Part shown: piece after piece, positions 1-7,960 of the stretch
How positions within the stretch are numbered: position 1 is the first letter of the stretch
Layout of the letters: each line of letters starts with the position of its first letter
DNA from: Youxingia wuxianensis
GTDB lineage: Bacteria > Bacillota > Clostridia > Oscillospirales > Ruminococcaceae
Length of the DNA: 64,000 nt
Direction: 5' to 3'
NCBI RefSeq assembly: GCF_014385085.1
Contig: NZ_JACRTD010000004.1
Coordinates: 241,552 to 305,551 of the forward strand
Translations under genes and position numbers: made by a program
Notes under the pieces: model-generated
What the model saw: the letters and a program-made list of their open reading frames with translations, nothing else
Told to the model about the DNA's origin: nothing
Databases searched by the model: none

Positions 1-627
1 GGCCTTTCCATGGGAATGCCCGCCAAAAATGGGGCGGTAAAAGAAGTTTCCTATCAGGACGGCAGGCTTTCCTATCAGGTGGTGGGCGCTGGTCCGGCAC
101 AGGGAATTTGCGGCACCGGGGCTGTGGACGCTTTGGCGTTCTTGCTGGAGCAGGGGGCTCTGGATGAAACCGGTCTGCTGTTAGAGGAGGGGCATCCTTT
201 TTCCCCTTTGATCCGTAAAACAAAAGAGGACACCGCTTTCCTGTTGGGAGACAGCGGCGTTATGATAACCCAGCGGGACATCCGCCAGCTTCAATTGGCA
301 AAAGCCGCGATCGCCGCCGGGATTGATACCTTGCTCTACCGCGGCGGCTGTCAGCCCCAGGACATCACCTCTGTTTATATCGCCGGCGGATTTGGAAGCT
401 GGCTCAATCCGTATACCGCCGGAAAAATTGGCCTTTTGCCCCCAAGCTTAATCGACCGATGCCAGTCCGTGGGAAACGCCGCGGGGGCCGGGGCCTGCCT
501 GTGCGCATTGTCGGAAACTTTTTTGGTCCAGGCCCAGACCCTTGCCCAAACTGCCCAGGAGGTTTCCCTTTCCCAAGATCCTTATTTTATGGAGCAGTAT
601 ATTCACAGGATGCTCTTTTATGCGTAA
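1..627 (+). CDS. ASKHA/RACo-like protein (DUF4445), C-terminal part
   Basis: The reading frame is open at the left edge, so only about the last 208 residues are present. The glycine-rich stretches GICGTGAVDAL and YIAGGFGSWLNP and the ending resemble the C-terminal actin-like ATPase part of the RACo/DUF4445 family. Members of that family reactivate corrinoid proteins of methyltransferase systems, usually with an N-terminal 2Fe-2S domain, which would lie outside this window. No corrinoid protein or methyltransferase gene is visible here, so the substrate cannot be named. The gene ends 75 bases before the convergent AI-2E transporter gene. The family assignment is fairly secure; the cellular role is inferred from the family only. 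Confidence 0.7.
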   Translation, partial: GLSMGMPAKNGAVKEVSYQDGRLSYQVVGAGPAQGICGTGAVDALAFLLEQGALDETGLLLEEGHPFSPLIRKTKEDTAFLLGDSGVMITQRDIRQLQLAKAAIAAGIDTLLYRGGCQPQDITSVYIAGGFGSWLNPYTAGKIGLLPPSLIDRCQSVGNAAGAGACLCALSETFLVQAQTLAQTAQEVSLSQDPYFMEQYIHRMLFYA

Positions 628-701
628 GCAATCCAAAAGCCCTGCGGAAATTTTCCCGCAAGGCTTTTTGGCCGCTGTAAAGCTTCTCTTCATGCGCGCT
701 T

Positions 702-1844
702 TTATACTTCTTTTTCCGGTTCGGGCGATTGCCGGGACGGAGCGCGCTGATAAACCGCCTCCCGTATCAGCCGATAAATGACAGCAAATACCGGGGTTCC
801 CAAAATCATGCCCAATACTCCGAAAAGGCCTCCGCCTACCGTAACGGAAAACAGCACCCATAAGGGCGGCAGCCCCACCGATTCTCCAATGATCTTCGGG
901 GCGATAATATTGCCGTCGACCTGTTGGACAATAACCACAAATAAAATGTACCACACCGCTTTGAGCGGATCGATCATAAGGATAATGAAAAATCCGGGAA
1001 CCGCCCCAATAAACGGACCGAAAAACGGGATCACATTGGTAATTCCCATGACTACGCCGATAAGCATAGCATACGGGAATTGTAAAATTGATAATCCAAT
1101 AACACTGACCACCCCGATAATCAAAGCGTCGGTAATCTGGCCGGTCACATATTTCCCAAAGGTTTCCACAATCACCCTGCTTATACGGGAGGTTTGGCGC
1201 GCCGCCGGCTGGGGCAGAAATGCCCGGTTGATCATGGAAACTTGGTTCACCAGCTTTTCTTTGCTCAGCAGAAGATAAATCGAAACGATCATCGCAATCA
1301 TAGTATCCATCACTCCGCCGCTGACAGAGATCACCAAATTTATCATCCGGGGCATGGCGTCGATAATAAACTGCAGCACCCATTCCACCGCCTTGTTGAG
1401 CTGTTCCATCAGCTGTTCCCAAATCTGCGGCTGGATATTCAGTTTTGTGATCAGATCTTCCACCATCTTCTGCAGGGAATTGAGATAGGAGGGCACGTTA
1501 TTGGCTAAGGTAACAATACTCGTGGCCAATTGGGGGATTACTACCACCAACAAAACAGAGATCCCAATAATTAAAATCAGATAGGTGGACACTAAGGAAA
1601 TCGGCCGTTTAAACTTAGCCGCCCGGGGATATTTTTCCCACACTGGCCGGTACAGCTTTTCTTCAAAAGCGCACAGCAGGTAATTGAGCACAAAGGCAAT
1701 TACCATTCCTAAAATAAAGGGCATAAACAAACTCAAACCGGCCTTAATAGTTTTCGCCAGGGCGTCCAGGTTGGTAAGCCCTAAATAGAGCAGTACTGTA
1801 AAGGCGGATACCAATAGATAACCTTTGATTTTACTTTTGTCCAA
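702..1844 (-). CDS. AI-2E family (PerM/UPF0118) membrane transporter
   Basis: About 380 residues with the layout of the AI-2E/PerM family: paired N-terminal membrane helices, a polar middle region (about residues 140-200) and a block of C-terminal helices with PFFGPFIGAVP and GLPPLWVL motifs typical of the family. Members export small molecules or move Na+/H+; the AI-2 role holds only for some of them. I choose a TTG start at 1844 because AGGGATG lies 6 bases upstream; the ATG at 1874 would overlap the preceding gene and lacks a good ribosome site. It ends an operon with the EamA gene and two small membrane proteins. The charged tail ending PEPEKEV is probably cytoplasmic. Confidence 0.85.
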   Translation of the reverse strand: MDKSKIKGYLLVSAFTVLLYLGLTNLDALAKTIKAGLSLFMPFILGMVIAFVLNYLLCAFEEKLYRPVWEKYPRAAKFKRPISLVSTYLILIIGISVLLVVVIPQLATSIVTLANNVPSYLNSLQKMVEDLITKLNIQPQIWEQLMEQLNKAVEWVLQFIIDAMPRMINLVISVSGGVMDTMIAMIVSIYLLLSKEKLVNQVSMINRAFLPQPAARQTSRISRVIVETFGKYVTGQITDALIIGVVSVIGLSILQFPYAMLIGVVMGITNVIPFFGPFIGAVPGFFIILMIDPLKAVWYILFVVIVQQVDGNIIAPKIIGESVGLPPLWVLFSVTVGGGLFGVLGMILGTPVFAVIYRLIREAVYQRAPSRQSPEPEKEV

Positions 1845-1863
1845 AATTTCACATCCCTGCAAT

Positions 1864-2754
1864 TTATGATACATCCGCGGTCTTGCTCTGCTTCTGGGCC
1901 AGGTATACGCCCAAAAGAATCAGCGCCGCGCCTAAAATCGAGTAAAGGGTAACCACTTCATGAAGCACGATCACCGAAGCGATCATTGTTACTAAAGGAT
2001 TAAAATAGATAAAGTTATTGGCCTTTACCGCTCCCAGTTTATCCACTACAATATACCATGTGACATAACATAGAGAGGAAGCGATCAGCCCTAAAAACAG
2101 CAGGTTTAGATAAACCACCGGCTGACGCAAAACCTGAAAAGAGACCAGTTTTCCATCAATGGCAATACAGGGGAGCATCGTAAGGATGGAATAGAAAAAA
2201 ATCTTGCGAGTCATATACAGATAGCTGTGTTCCTGATGAATATTGCGTATAATCAGCGTATAAAACACCCAGCTAAATGCGGCGCCCAGCGCCAGCAGAT
2301 CCCCCAGCGGATTTAATTTTAAGATAAAATTGCCGTTGAACACTACCAGACAAATCCCCGCCATAGCCACCAAAAAGCCAAGCACAATATTGCGGGTGAG
2401 CTTTTCATCCCCTGCTAAATGGGCGGTGATCGACGTTAAAATAGGAACGGCGGCAAGCAGCAGGCTCACATTGGAGGCCTGAGTATAGCTGACGGCATAA
2501 TTTTCCGCTAGAAAGTACAAGGTGCTCCCGCATAAAGCCGCGCCTAAAATAAGTATTTCCTGGCGCAGACTGGCTGGTTTATGAAACTTTGGATAGAATA
2601 TCCAAAGAGCAATATAAGCAATCACATATCGGCTGAGCATAATCTGTACCGGGGTCATATAGGCCAGCAGTACCTTGCTGGAGACAAAAGTAGTTCCCCA
2701 GATGGCAATTGTGATCAGCGCCAAAGCGGCATAACGTTTTTCTGCGGTGTTCAT
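1864..2754 (-). CDS. EamA/DMT family transporter
   Basis: A protein of 296 residues with about ten membrane helices in two similar halves, the pattern of drug/metabolite transporters of the EamA family. Motifs such as WGTTFVSSKVLL near the start and ASLCYVTWYIVVDKLGA in the second half fit. The direction is probably export, but the substrate cannot be predicted. The start at 2754 has AAAGGA nine bases upstream, and that site overlaps the stop codon of the small gene before it, so the two are translationally close. A longer reading from 2823 would begin inside the preceding gene with a polar, arginine-rich stretch and is rejected. Confidence 0.88.
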   Translation of the reverse strand: MNTAEKRYAALALITIAIWGTTFVSSKVLLAYMTPVQIMLSRYVIAYIALWIFYPKFHKPASLRQEILILGAALCGSTLYFLAENYAVSYTQASNVSLLLAAVPILTSITAHLAGDEKLTRNIVLGFLVAMAGICLVVFNGNFILKLNPLGDLLALGAAFSWVFYTLIIRNIHQEHSYLYMTRKIFFYSILTMLPCIAIDGKLVSFQVLRQPVVYLNLLFLGLIASSLCYVTWYIVVDKLGAVKANNFIYFNPLVTMIASVIVLHEVVTLYSILGAALILLGVYLAQKQSKTADVS

Positions 2755-2768
2755 AGGTTCTCTGTCCT

Positions 2769-2966
2769 TTACTGGGAAGCGACGTACTGCGACTGGGAAT
2801 CGGCCGAACCGAAGTTTTCCCAAAATCCCTTATCGTCTGTGACCTCCCGCACCTGAAAAAACAATAGTAATCCAAGGATGACAGCCGCGGCGATCACTGC
2901 CAGGAGGATCACAGACTTTACTGGTTTTTTCTTTTTTGGCGGGATTCCCTGAAAATAATCATTCAT
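2769..2966 (-). CDS. Small single-pass membrane protein, unknown
   Basis: A 65-residue protein. Four lysines (KKKK) precede one hydrophobic helix at about residues 18-41, followed by a short polar tail, so it is probably anchored with the N-terminus inside. AAAGGA lies about 10 bases before the ATG. It sits 14 bases upstream of the EamA transporter gene on the same strand, which suggests an operon. I do not recognise the family. It could be an accessory peptide of the transporter or an unrelated small membrane protein. Confidence 0.6.
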   Translation of the reverse strand: MNDYFQGIPPKKKKPVKSVILLAVIAAAVILGLLLFFQVREVTDDKGFWENFGSADSQSQYVASQ

Positions 2967-2999
2967 AATTGTATTCCTTTAATCTGCAGGAGCGGAAGA

Positions 3000-3236
3000 T
3001 CAGCCGTCCTTTTGCTGCACTATCATCCGATAAAAAATATATACATAAGAGCCAATAGCTACTATCCAAAGCAAAGGCGCCAGTTTTTTTAACTTTTTGG
3101 AACAATAAATTCCAATCAAAGCGCCGATGGACAGAAGGCACGTTTTAAATACTGCTACGTCAGCCACATTGAATTGCTTCCATCTTTCCATACCCCAATT
3201 GACAAATCGTTTGCAGGCACACATACAGTTTTCCAT
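3000..3236 (-). CDS. Small two-helix membrane protein, unknown
   Basis: A 78-residue protein starting MENCMCACKRF. The start has an excellent GGAGGTGC ribosome site, so the longer reading from 3314 is rejected. After a short Cys-rich amphipathic N-terminus come two hydrophobic helices (about residues 29-45 and 53-72) separated by a KKLKKL turn. Its layout resembles short Clostridia proteins often labelled permease of phosphate ABC transporter, a label I consider unreliable. It is the first gene of the leftward group that continues with the 65-residue membrane protein and EamA transporter. Confidence 0.6.
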   Translation of the reverse strand: MENCMCACKRFVNWGMERWKQFNVADVAVFKTCLLSIGALIGIYCSKKLKKLAPLLWIVAIGSYVYIFYRMIVQQKDG

Positions 3237-3319
3237 AAAAGCACCTCCATTATTAAAGCGGCGGTTTCCTGTGCGGTCTGTTTTTATTTTACCATAGGAG
3301 TTATATTTTTGCACGTTAA

Positions 3320-3412
3320 TTTTTTCGGGGGCGGCGGGAAAACGCTTTGGGTTTTAGGGCGCGGCTGCAAAGGGGGCGGCCTGGTTTCGCCAGTCGGCCG
3401 GCTGCAGCCCCA
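3320..3412. repeat. GC-rich palindromic repeat, degenerate copy
   Basis: An intergenic stretch with an AAAAC/GTTTT hairpin followed by GGCTGC (about 3363) and GCAGCC (about 3403) enclosing a nested hairpin built on GGCCTGG and CCAG..GGCC. Its left half resembles the sequence before the cloverleaf element at 24402 (GGCGG, AAAAC hairpin, then GGCTGCAAA). I read it as a decayed or incomplete member of the same repeat family. It lies in the 300-base gap before the exporter gene; nothing else is evident there. Confidence 0.4.
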
Positions 3413-3537
3413 TAAAACAATGTTTATCGGCTCTTAACTATGCCCGATAAAGGCAGTTTCTTTCGTTATGTTACCGCTTTTAAAGCGCATACTAAAAGAA
3501 AAAGTTTTTTCTCCCCATAATAGAAAAGGAGTTTTGT

Positions 3538-4134
3538 ATGAAGAGTTTTCATCCGGAATATCTAAAACCCGGGATGCGCAACTTAAAAACCGCCATTGCC
3601 ATCCTGCTGTGTCTGCTTTTATTTCAGGCGTTCGGCGGAGATCCGGGAATTGCCTGCATCGCGGCCTTGATTTCTATGCAGGGCAGTGTAGAGGCTTCCC
3701 TGATCCAGGGAAAACATCGGATTATCGGTACAATTATCGGGGGTGTTATGGGAGGAGTATTAATCAATCTCTTTTATTTTATACAAAATCCCTATCTCTG
3801 TATCCTGATTATAGCCTCCGGCGTCAGTCTGCTGATCTGGGTCTGCAATTTGATCGGCCAGCAGCCTTGTATTGTGATCGGGTGTGTAGTTTATTTTGTC
3901 ATCGTCCTGGGTAATACGGATATCAGCCCCTGGGCGTACGCTTTTTTCCGTACCAGCGACACCTGTATCGGCATCCTGATCGCTGTAGCGGTAAATGCCG
4001 CCATCCCAGTAAAACAAAAAAATAAAAGGAGAATCCCTTCGCTTTTACGGGCGTCCCCTTTTCTTGGCATTCGGCGGGACGGGGCGCCTTCTCCGTTATT
4101 GGGAAAGGCGCGCTTTGCCCCGGCGCGGCTATAA
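3538..4134 (+). CDS. Aromatic acid exporter family (ArAE/FUSC-like), possibly shortened
   Basis: 198 residues. The first about 160 contain the paired-helix membrane module of the aromatic acid exporter family (PF06081 type): an N-terminal helix after MRNLKTA, a QGSVEASL segment, and GTIIGGVMGGVL. Family members often carry a longer cytoplasmic C-terminal domain. Here, after VKQKNKRR, the last about 35 residues are encoded by GC-rich repeat sequence next to the cloverleaf elements, so the natural C-terminus may have been replaced. The start follows AAAAGGAG. It stands alone between intergenic repeats. Substrate unknown; membrane location is clear. Confidence 0.72.
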   Translation: MKSFHPEYLKPGMRNLKTAIAILLCLLLFQAFGGDPGIACIAALISMQGSVEASLIQGKHRIIGTIIGGVMGGVLINLFYFIQNPYLCILIIASGVSLLIWVCNLIGQQPCIVIGCVVYFVIVLGNTDISPWAYAFFRTSDTCIGILIAVAVNAAIPVKQKNKRRIPSLLRASPFLGIRRDGAPSPLLGKARFAPARL

Positions 4135-4138
4135 AAAA

Positions 4139-4212
4139 ATCCCCGCAAAAACAAGTTTTTGCCCCCGGACATCCTCCGGAAATGGTTTCGCTTTTGGCGA
4201 AACCATGGGGAT
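4139..4212. repeat. Cloverleaf palindromic element, copy A
   Basis: An outer stem (ATCCCC 4139-4144 with GGGGAT 4207-4212) encloses exactly three hairpins in a row: GCAAAAAC/GTTTTTGC (4145-4162), CCGGA/TCCGG (4165-4179), and a ten-pair ATGGTTTCGC/GCGAAACCAT hairpin (4182-4206). It begins five bases after the stop of the exporter gene. Its left part, from GCGCGGCTATAAAAAAA through the first hairpin, is repeated after copy B. Confidence 0.7.
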
Positions 4213-4222
4213 GTTCTTTGCA

Positions 4223-4293
4223 GCCTGCGCCCCAAACGCAACGCGTTTTCCCGCCTGCGGCGGCGGCAAATCTCTGATTTGCCCAGGCGCGGC
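4223..4293. repeat. Cloverleaf palindromic element, copy B
   Basis: An outer stem (GCC plus GCGCC on the left, GGCGC plus GGC on the right, one bulged base) encloses hairpins AAACGC/GCGTTT (4234-4248), CCGCC/GGCGG (4251-4263) and GGCAAATC/GATTTGCC (4265-4283). It is close in sequence to copy E at 26051, including the CCGCC and GCAAATC hairpins and the exit GCGCGGCT plus A-run. It lies between a full and a partial copy of the copy A left arm. Confidence 0.7.
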
Positions 4294-4336
4294 TATAAAA
4301 AAACCCGCAAAAACAAGGTTTTGCGCCCGGACCTAA
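4288..4336. repeat. Truncated repeat of copy A left half
   Basis: GCGCGGCTATAAAAAAA, then a CGCAAAAAC/GGTTTTGCG hairpin and CCCGGAC, matches the left half of copy A (about 4125-4170) almost base for base and then stops. This direct repeat brackets copy B, as if B had been inserted or the region had recombined. The following 200 bases up to the next gene hold a likely TATAAT box near 4478 and nothing else I can recognise. Confidence 0.6.
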
Positions 4337-4540
4337 TAAGAATACCTGCCATTCGAGAGCAGATGCACTTGCCAACGGCGGGCGAAGCCCATTTATCTTG
4401 ACCGTTAACAAGGGCGGCCGGCTTTACTATTCTCTGTAACAACTCAAACAAAAGCGGTAGAAAAATTTATATACGAATGATATAATTTTAGCTGTAGCAG
4501 ACACCGATAAATCAGTTTGGTTAGGGAAGGAAGAAAGCTA

Positions 4541-5002
4541 ATGTTAACAAAACCGATTTATGGCTGGAGTGATTTTCATCTCGAAGGTACTTCTACATAC
4601 GGATTGAGTTATATTGATGATATAGCGTTTGAATGGGTGGACCAGGCAATAAATGGGCTTGAAACGATGTTGCCTTTTTGTGTAAAAGGATTTTTAGAAC
4701 CCAATCGCTTTTTGTGTACTGTAAGTTATTGGAATTGTCATATTGTATGTGAAGATGAAGAACGTTACCCTTTAAATAAAGAGGATGTAATAAATGAATT
4801 TTCTCATACAAGTATGTTGCAATTTTGCCAATATCTTTATGACGATATCAGTCAGAATATAAATGAGTGGGTTTCATTTATTGATTATGAAGATATAGAT
4901 GTTGCAAAAAGAAATAAAGATCTTGCCCAAAAACTGGTACGTCTAAAAAAGCTAATTGCTGAACGAGAAGAGTGGTTTCGTAAAAACCGATGTTTTCTCT
5001 AA
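4541..5002 (+). CDS. Hypothetical protein, unknown, AT-rich
   Basis: 153 residues, soluble, acidic and aromatic-rich, without signal peptide or membrane helix; the last third (about residues 115-150) is a charged, probably helical segment. The ATG at 4541 has GGAAGG and AAAG sequences upstream, while the GTG-type start at 4517 has none. The gene is much richer in A+T than its neighbours, suggesting recent acquisition. The small single-domain form recalls immunity-like proteins, but no toxin gene is adjacent, so I do not assign that role. Upstream is a TATAAT box near 4478. It ends just before a strong shared terminator. Confidence 0.6.
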   Translation: MLTKPIYGWSDFHLEGTSTYGLSYIDDIAFEWVDQAINGLETMLPFCVKGFLEPNRFLCTVSYWNCHIVCEDEERYPLNKEDVINEFSHTSMLQFCQYLYDDISQNINEWVSFIDYEDIDVAKRNKDLAQKLVRLKKLIAEREEWFRKNRCFL

Positions 5003-5048
5003 AAGATAGTTTTTAATTTTCAAAAAGGGTTTAGGATATTCTCAATAA

Positions 5049-5092
5049 GCAAAAACCCCCGGCAAAACGCTCGTTTTGCCGGGGGTTTTTTA
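5049..5092. terminator. Bidirectional intrinsic terminator
   Basis: AACCCCCGGCAAAACG / CGTTTTGCCGGGGGTT forms a perfect stem with a short loop, with A-runs on the left and T-runs on the right. It can end both the rightward hypothetical gene at 4541 and the leftward hppA gene. Confidence 0.92.
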
Positions 5093-7267
5093 TTATTTCA
5101 GTAAGGAACTCAAAATCTCTAACAGGTTATATTTGCTGAAGATGGAAACCGCAACCAAGGATACCACCGACATAATTTTAATCAAAATATCCAAAGAGGG
5201 TCCGACCGTATCTTTCAGCGGATCTCCTACCGTATCGCCAACGACCGCGGCGTCATGAGCGGGAGAGCCTTTTTTCTGTCCGGCAACGGCGCCGGATTCT
5301 ATGTATTTTTTAGCGTTGTCCCAAGCGCCGCCTGCGTTGCCGGTAAAGATCGCCAGCATAATAGCGGAGATTGTAGCGCCCAGCAGCGCGCCGCCTACAA
5401 AATACGGTCCGAACAGGAACCCTGTGGCCAGCGGGAACAAAATGGACATCATCGCCGGAATTTTCATCTCCCGCAAAGCGCCTTGAGAGGAAATTTCAAT
5501 ACAGGTTTTATAATCCGGTTTTGCCTTGCCTTCCAGCAGACCGGGAATATCATGGAACTGACGGCGTACTTCTGCCACCATTCTGCGGGCAGCCTTCGCT
5601 ACCGCTTCAATCAACATGCCGGAGAACAGATAAGGCAGCGCCGCGCCTACTAAAGCGCCCGCCAAAGTCAAGGGATTGATCAGGTTCAGGATGATATCCT
5701 GATCGGGCGGAGTAAAGGAGTACAGATAAGAAACCATCAAAGATAACGTCGCCAAGGATGCGGAACCGATAGCAAAGCCTTTTCCTATAGCGGCGGTAGT
5801 ATTTCCTACGGAATCCAGCTTGTCAGTGATCTCACGCACTTGGGGGTCCAGTTCGGACATTTCCGCAATACCGCCGGCGTTGTCCGAAATCGGCCCATAG
5901 GTGTCTACAGATACCGTAGCGGATACAAAGGACAGCATCCCGATAGCCGCCATCGCCACACCGTACATGCCGGCGAAATAATAAGCCAGCACCGTGGCTA
6001 AACCTAAAATGATCAAAGGAGCCATGCAGGATTTCATTCCCACTGCCATACCCTGGGTAATGGTAAGCGCCGCCCCTTCTTCCGAAGCGCTGGCGATCAG
6101 CTGTGTGGGTTTATAATCATAGCTGGTGTAATATTCCGCAATCAAGCCAATAACAATACCAGCGATTACGCCTACCGCAGCGGAAATCCAAGGAGAAATC
6201 ATGCCATATTTAAAGGAAAGGCCTTCAAAGCTCTGGCCGTTGAAGAAACTCCAGGTAAGCGCCAGACCAAACACCAAAGTCAGGCCGGCGGAAATCCAGG
6301 TAGCGCCGTTCAGTTCACCATGAGGATTATCGTCGGACACCTTTTTAAAAATCAGCCAGGCAATACCGATCACACAAGCCAGCAGTCCGCCGGCGGCAAA
6401 AGCAAGGGGATATAAAAACATCTTTTGCAGCACCTCGGAGGTCATTCCAGTATTGCTGGCCTGGGAGCTGAGGAAGAGAGATACCGCCAGCACAACTGCG
6501 GAAACGATCGCGCTTACATAGCTTTCCAGCAAATCGGAACCCAAGCCGGCCACGTCGCCTACGTTATCTCCCACGTTGTCGGCAATGGTCGCCGGGTTTC
6601 TCGGATCGTCCTCTGGAATGTGGGCTTCGGTTTTACCTACAAGGTCCGCGCCCATGTCCGCCGCTTTGGTATAAATCCCGCCGCCGACACGGTTAAACAT
6701 AGCGATAATCGAGCATCCCAAAGCATACCCGGAAAGAGTCATAGTAAAGGGAACAAAGGAAATCCCCAGCCAGTTGGTATAGGAAACAATATTTTCCAAA
6801 GAAAGCTGTCCTAAAAGCCTTCCGAAGATCAGATAAACCAGGCACAGTCCAAACAGGGCAAATCCGCCCACGCACAGTCCCATAACGCTGCCGCCCTGGA
6901 AAGCCACTTTCAGGGTCTTGCCCAATTTCTTGGTGGTACGGGCGGTATTGGAGACACGTACATTAGCGTAGGTGGCAATCTTCATCCCCACATACCCGGC
7001 CAAGGCGCTCATGCTGGCGCCGATCAAAAAGGCTGCTGCCGGCTGCCAAGCCACAAAAAAGGCCAGCGCCGCAGCGATTGCCAACGCCACGATGGAAATA
7101 ATTTTGTACTCGTAATTGATGAAAGCATTGGCTCCAGTCCGAATAGCAGACGCAATTTCCTGCATACGGTCGGTACCCTCGTCAAGTTTGCGCACCACCA
7201 TAAAGTTAAACGCCGCAAATCCCAGCGCAATAATGGAGGCGGGGCATACAAATGCCATTATTGTCAT
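5093..7267 (-). CDS. hppA: Membrane-bound K+-dependent pyrophosphatase
   Basis: 724 residues, about 16 membrane helices. It hydrolyses cytoplasmic pyrophosphate and pumps Na+ and/or H+ outward. The signature DMGADLVGKTE (about residues 204-214) and the acidic cluster DNVGDNVGDVAG are intact, as is the second acidic cluster DTVGDPLKDTVGP near the C-terminus. The motif GNTTAA at about residue 490 has Ala where K+-independent enzymes have Lys, which places it in the K+-dependent class; many clostridial members of that class are primary Na+ pumps, but the sequence alone does not settle the ion. The start has AAAGGGTG upstream. It is transcribed alone from a long leader that contains a terminator hairpin. 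Confidence 0.95.
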   Translation of the reverse strand: MTIMAFVCPASIIALGFAAFNFMVVRKLDEGTDRMQEIASAIRTGANAFINYEYKIISIVALAIAAALAFFVAWQPAAAFLIGASMSALAGYVGMKIATYANVRVSNTARTTKKLGKTLKVAFQGGSVMGLCVGGFALFGLCLVYLIFGRLLGQLSLENIVSYTNWLGISFVPFTMTLSGYALGCSIIAMFNRVGGGIYTKAADMGADLVGKTEAHIPEDDPRNPATIADNVGDNVGDVAGLGSDLLESYVSAIVSAVVLAVSLFLSSQASNTGMTSEVLQKMFLYPLAFAAGGLLACVIGIAWLIFKKVSDDNPHGELNGATWISAGLTLVFGLALTWSFFNGQSFEGLSFKYGMISPWISAAVGVIAGIVIGLIAEYYTSYDYKPTQLIASASEEGAALTITQGMAVGMKSCMAPLIILGLATVLAYYFAGMYGVAMAAIGMLSFVSATVSVDTYGPISDNAGGIAEMSELDPQVREITDKLDSVGNTTAAIGKGFAIGSASLATLSLMVSYLYSFTPPDQDIILNLINPLTLAGALVGAALPYLFSGMLIEAVAKAARRMVAEVRRQFHDIPGLLEGKAKPDYKTCIEISSQGALREMKIPAMMSILFPLATGFLFGPYFVGGALLGATISAIMLAIFTGNAGGAWDNAKKYIESGAVAGQKKGSPAHDAAVVGDTVGDPLKDTVGPSLDILIKIMSVVSLVAVSIFSKYNLLEILSSLLK

Positions 7268-7423
7268 TTCAAAAACACCCTTTCAAATATCATCCGCGTA
7301 TCCCAGAGGCGCCCGGATCCCCCATCCGGCGCAAGAGCAGAATACACAATCCACGCTCAAATAAAACAAAACGAAACGAAAAAATTACGCCATAGGGTAC
7401 CCCCTTCTTCCGAATACAATTAT

Positions 7424-7455
7424 TTAAAAAAAGCGACGTCTGGCTGACGTCGCTT
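7424..7455 (-). terminator. Terminator hairpin inside the hppA leader
   Basis: AAGCGACGTC/GACGTCGCTT is a perfect ten-pair stem with a five-base loop, followed on the minus strand by a run of seven T. No minus-strand gene lies between it and the promoter at about 7710-7737, and hppA starts 157 bases further on. It may therefore be an attenuator for hppA, or the end of a short RNA. Confidence 0.75.
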
Positions 7456-7709
7456 CACAGGCAAATTTGATTGTCTTTCACATGCGCGCAGCAGTGTTTT
7501 CGTTGAACAAGCGTTGATTTTCAATTTTTAAAAATAAGAAATATTCACAAAATTTTTACAATAGTTAAAATTTTGTCAAGATTTTGATAATAAGTACAAG
7601 TCAAAAAGCTTATTTTTAAGGGGGTTTAGGGAAAATATTCTATTGGTTTTTTCCTAAAACGAAAGCGTAACCGCTTTCTAAAATATTTCCAACTTCTCCC
7701 TCATTTTAC

Positions 7710-7737
7710 ATTATACAAAAATATATTTTTCTGTCAA
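7710..7737 (-). promoter_or_regulatory. Sigma-A-type promoter for the hppA leader
   Basis: On the minus strand TTGACA and TATAAT are separated by 16 bases. Transcription would begin near 7703 and give a leader of about 435 bases before hppA. The leader is A+T-rich, contains AAAGCGGTTACGCTTT and the terminator hairpin at 7431-7455, and matches no riboswitch class that I can recognise by eye. Confidence 0.75.
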
Positions 7738-7784
7738 TGGTTTTTTGAAATATTTTTGTTTTTGAAAGAAGTTTTTTATCCTTC

Positions 7785-7813
7785 TTGTGTTCTCAGCGCA
7801 AACACACTATAAT
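7785..7813 (+). promoter_or_regulatory. Promoter for the MATE gene
   Basis: TTGTGT and TATAAT are separated by 17 bases, about 150 bases before the MATE start. Between them lies a GC-rich stretch CCGCCCGGCCCGGGTGG that may fold. Confidence 0.6.
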
Positions 7814-7960
7814 GAATTAAAAGGCAGCCGCGCGCTTTTCATCCGCCCGGCCCGGGTGGTTTTTTGAAGGGCAAGCCTCCGTTATTGTACCGTAATCCAG
7901 CTCTCCAAAACGCGTCGGCCCTTTTTTACCGCAAATAACATACCAGGAAAGGAGATCGCC

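Noticed and set aside
448..1422. 324-residue open frame on the minus strand
   Set aside because: It crosses the end of the ASKHA gene and lies in a second frame of the AI-2E gene; composition (many Arg, Gly, Cys, His) is that of a shadow frame and no ribosome site is present.
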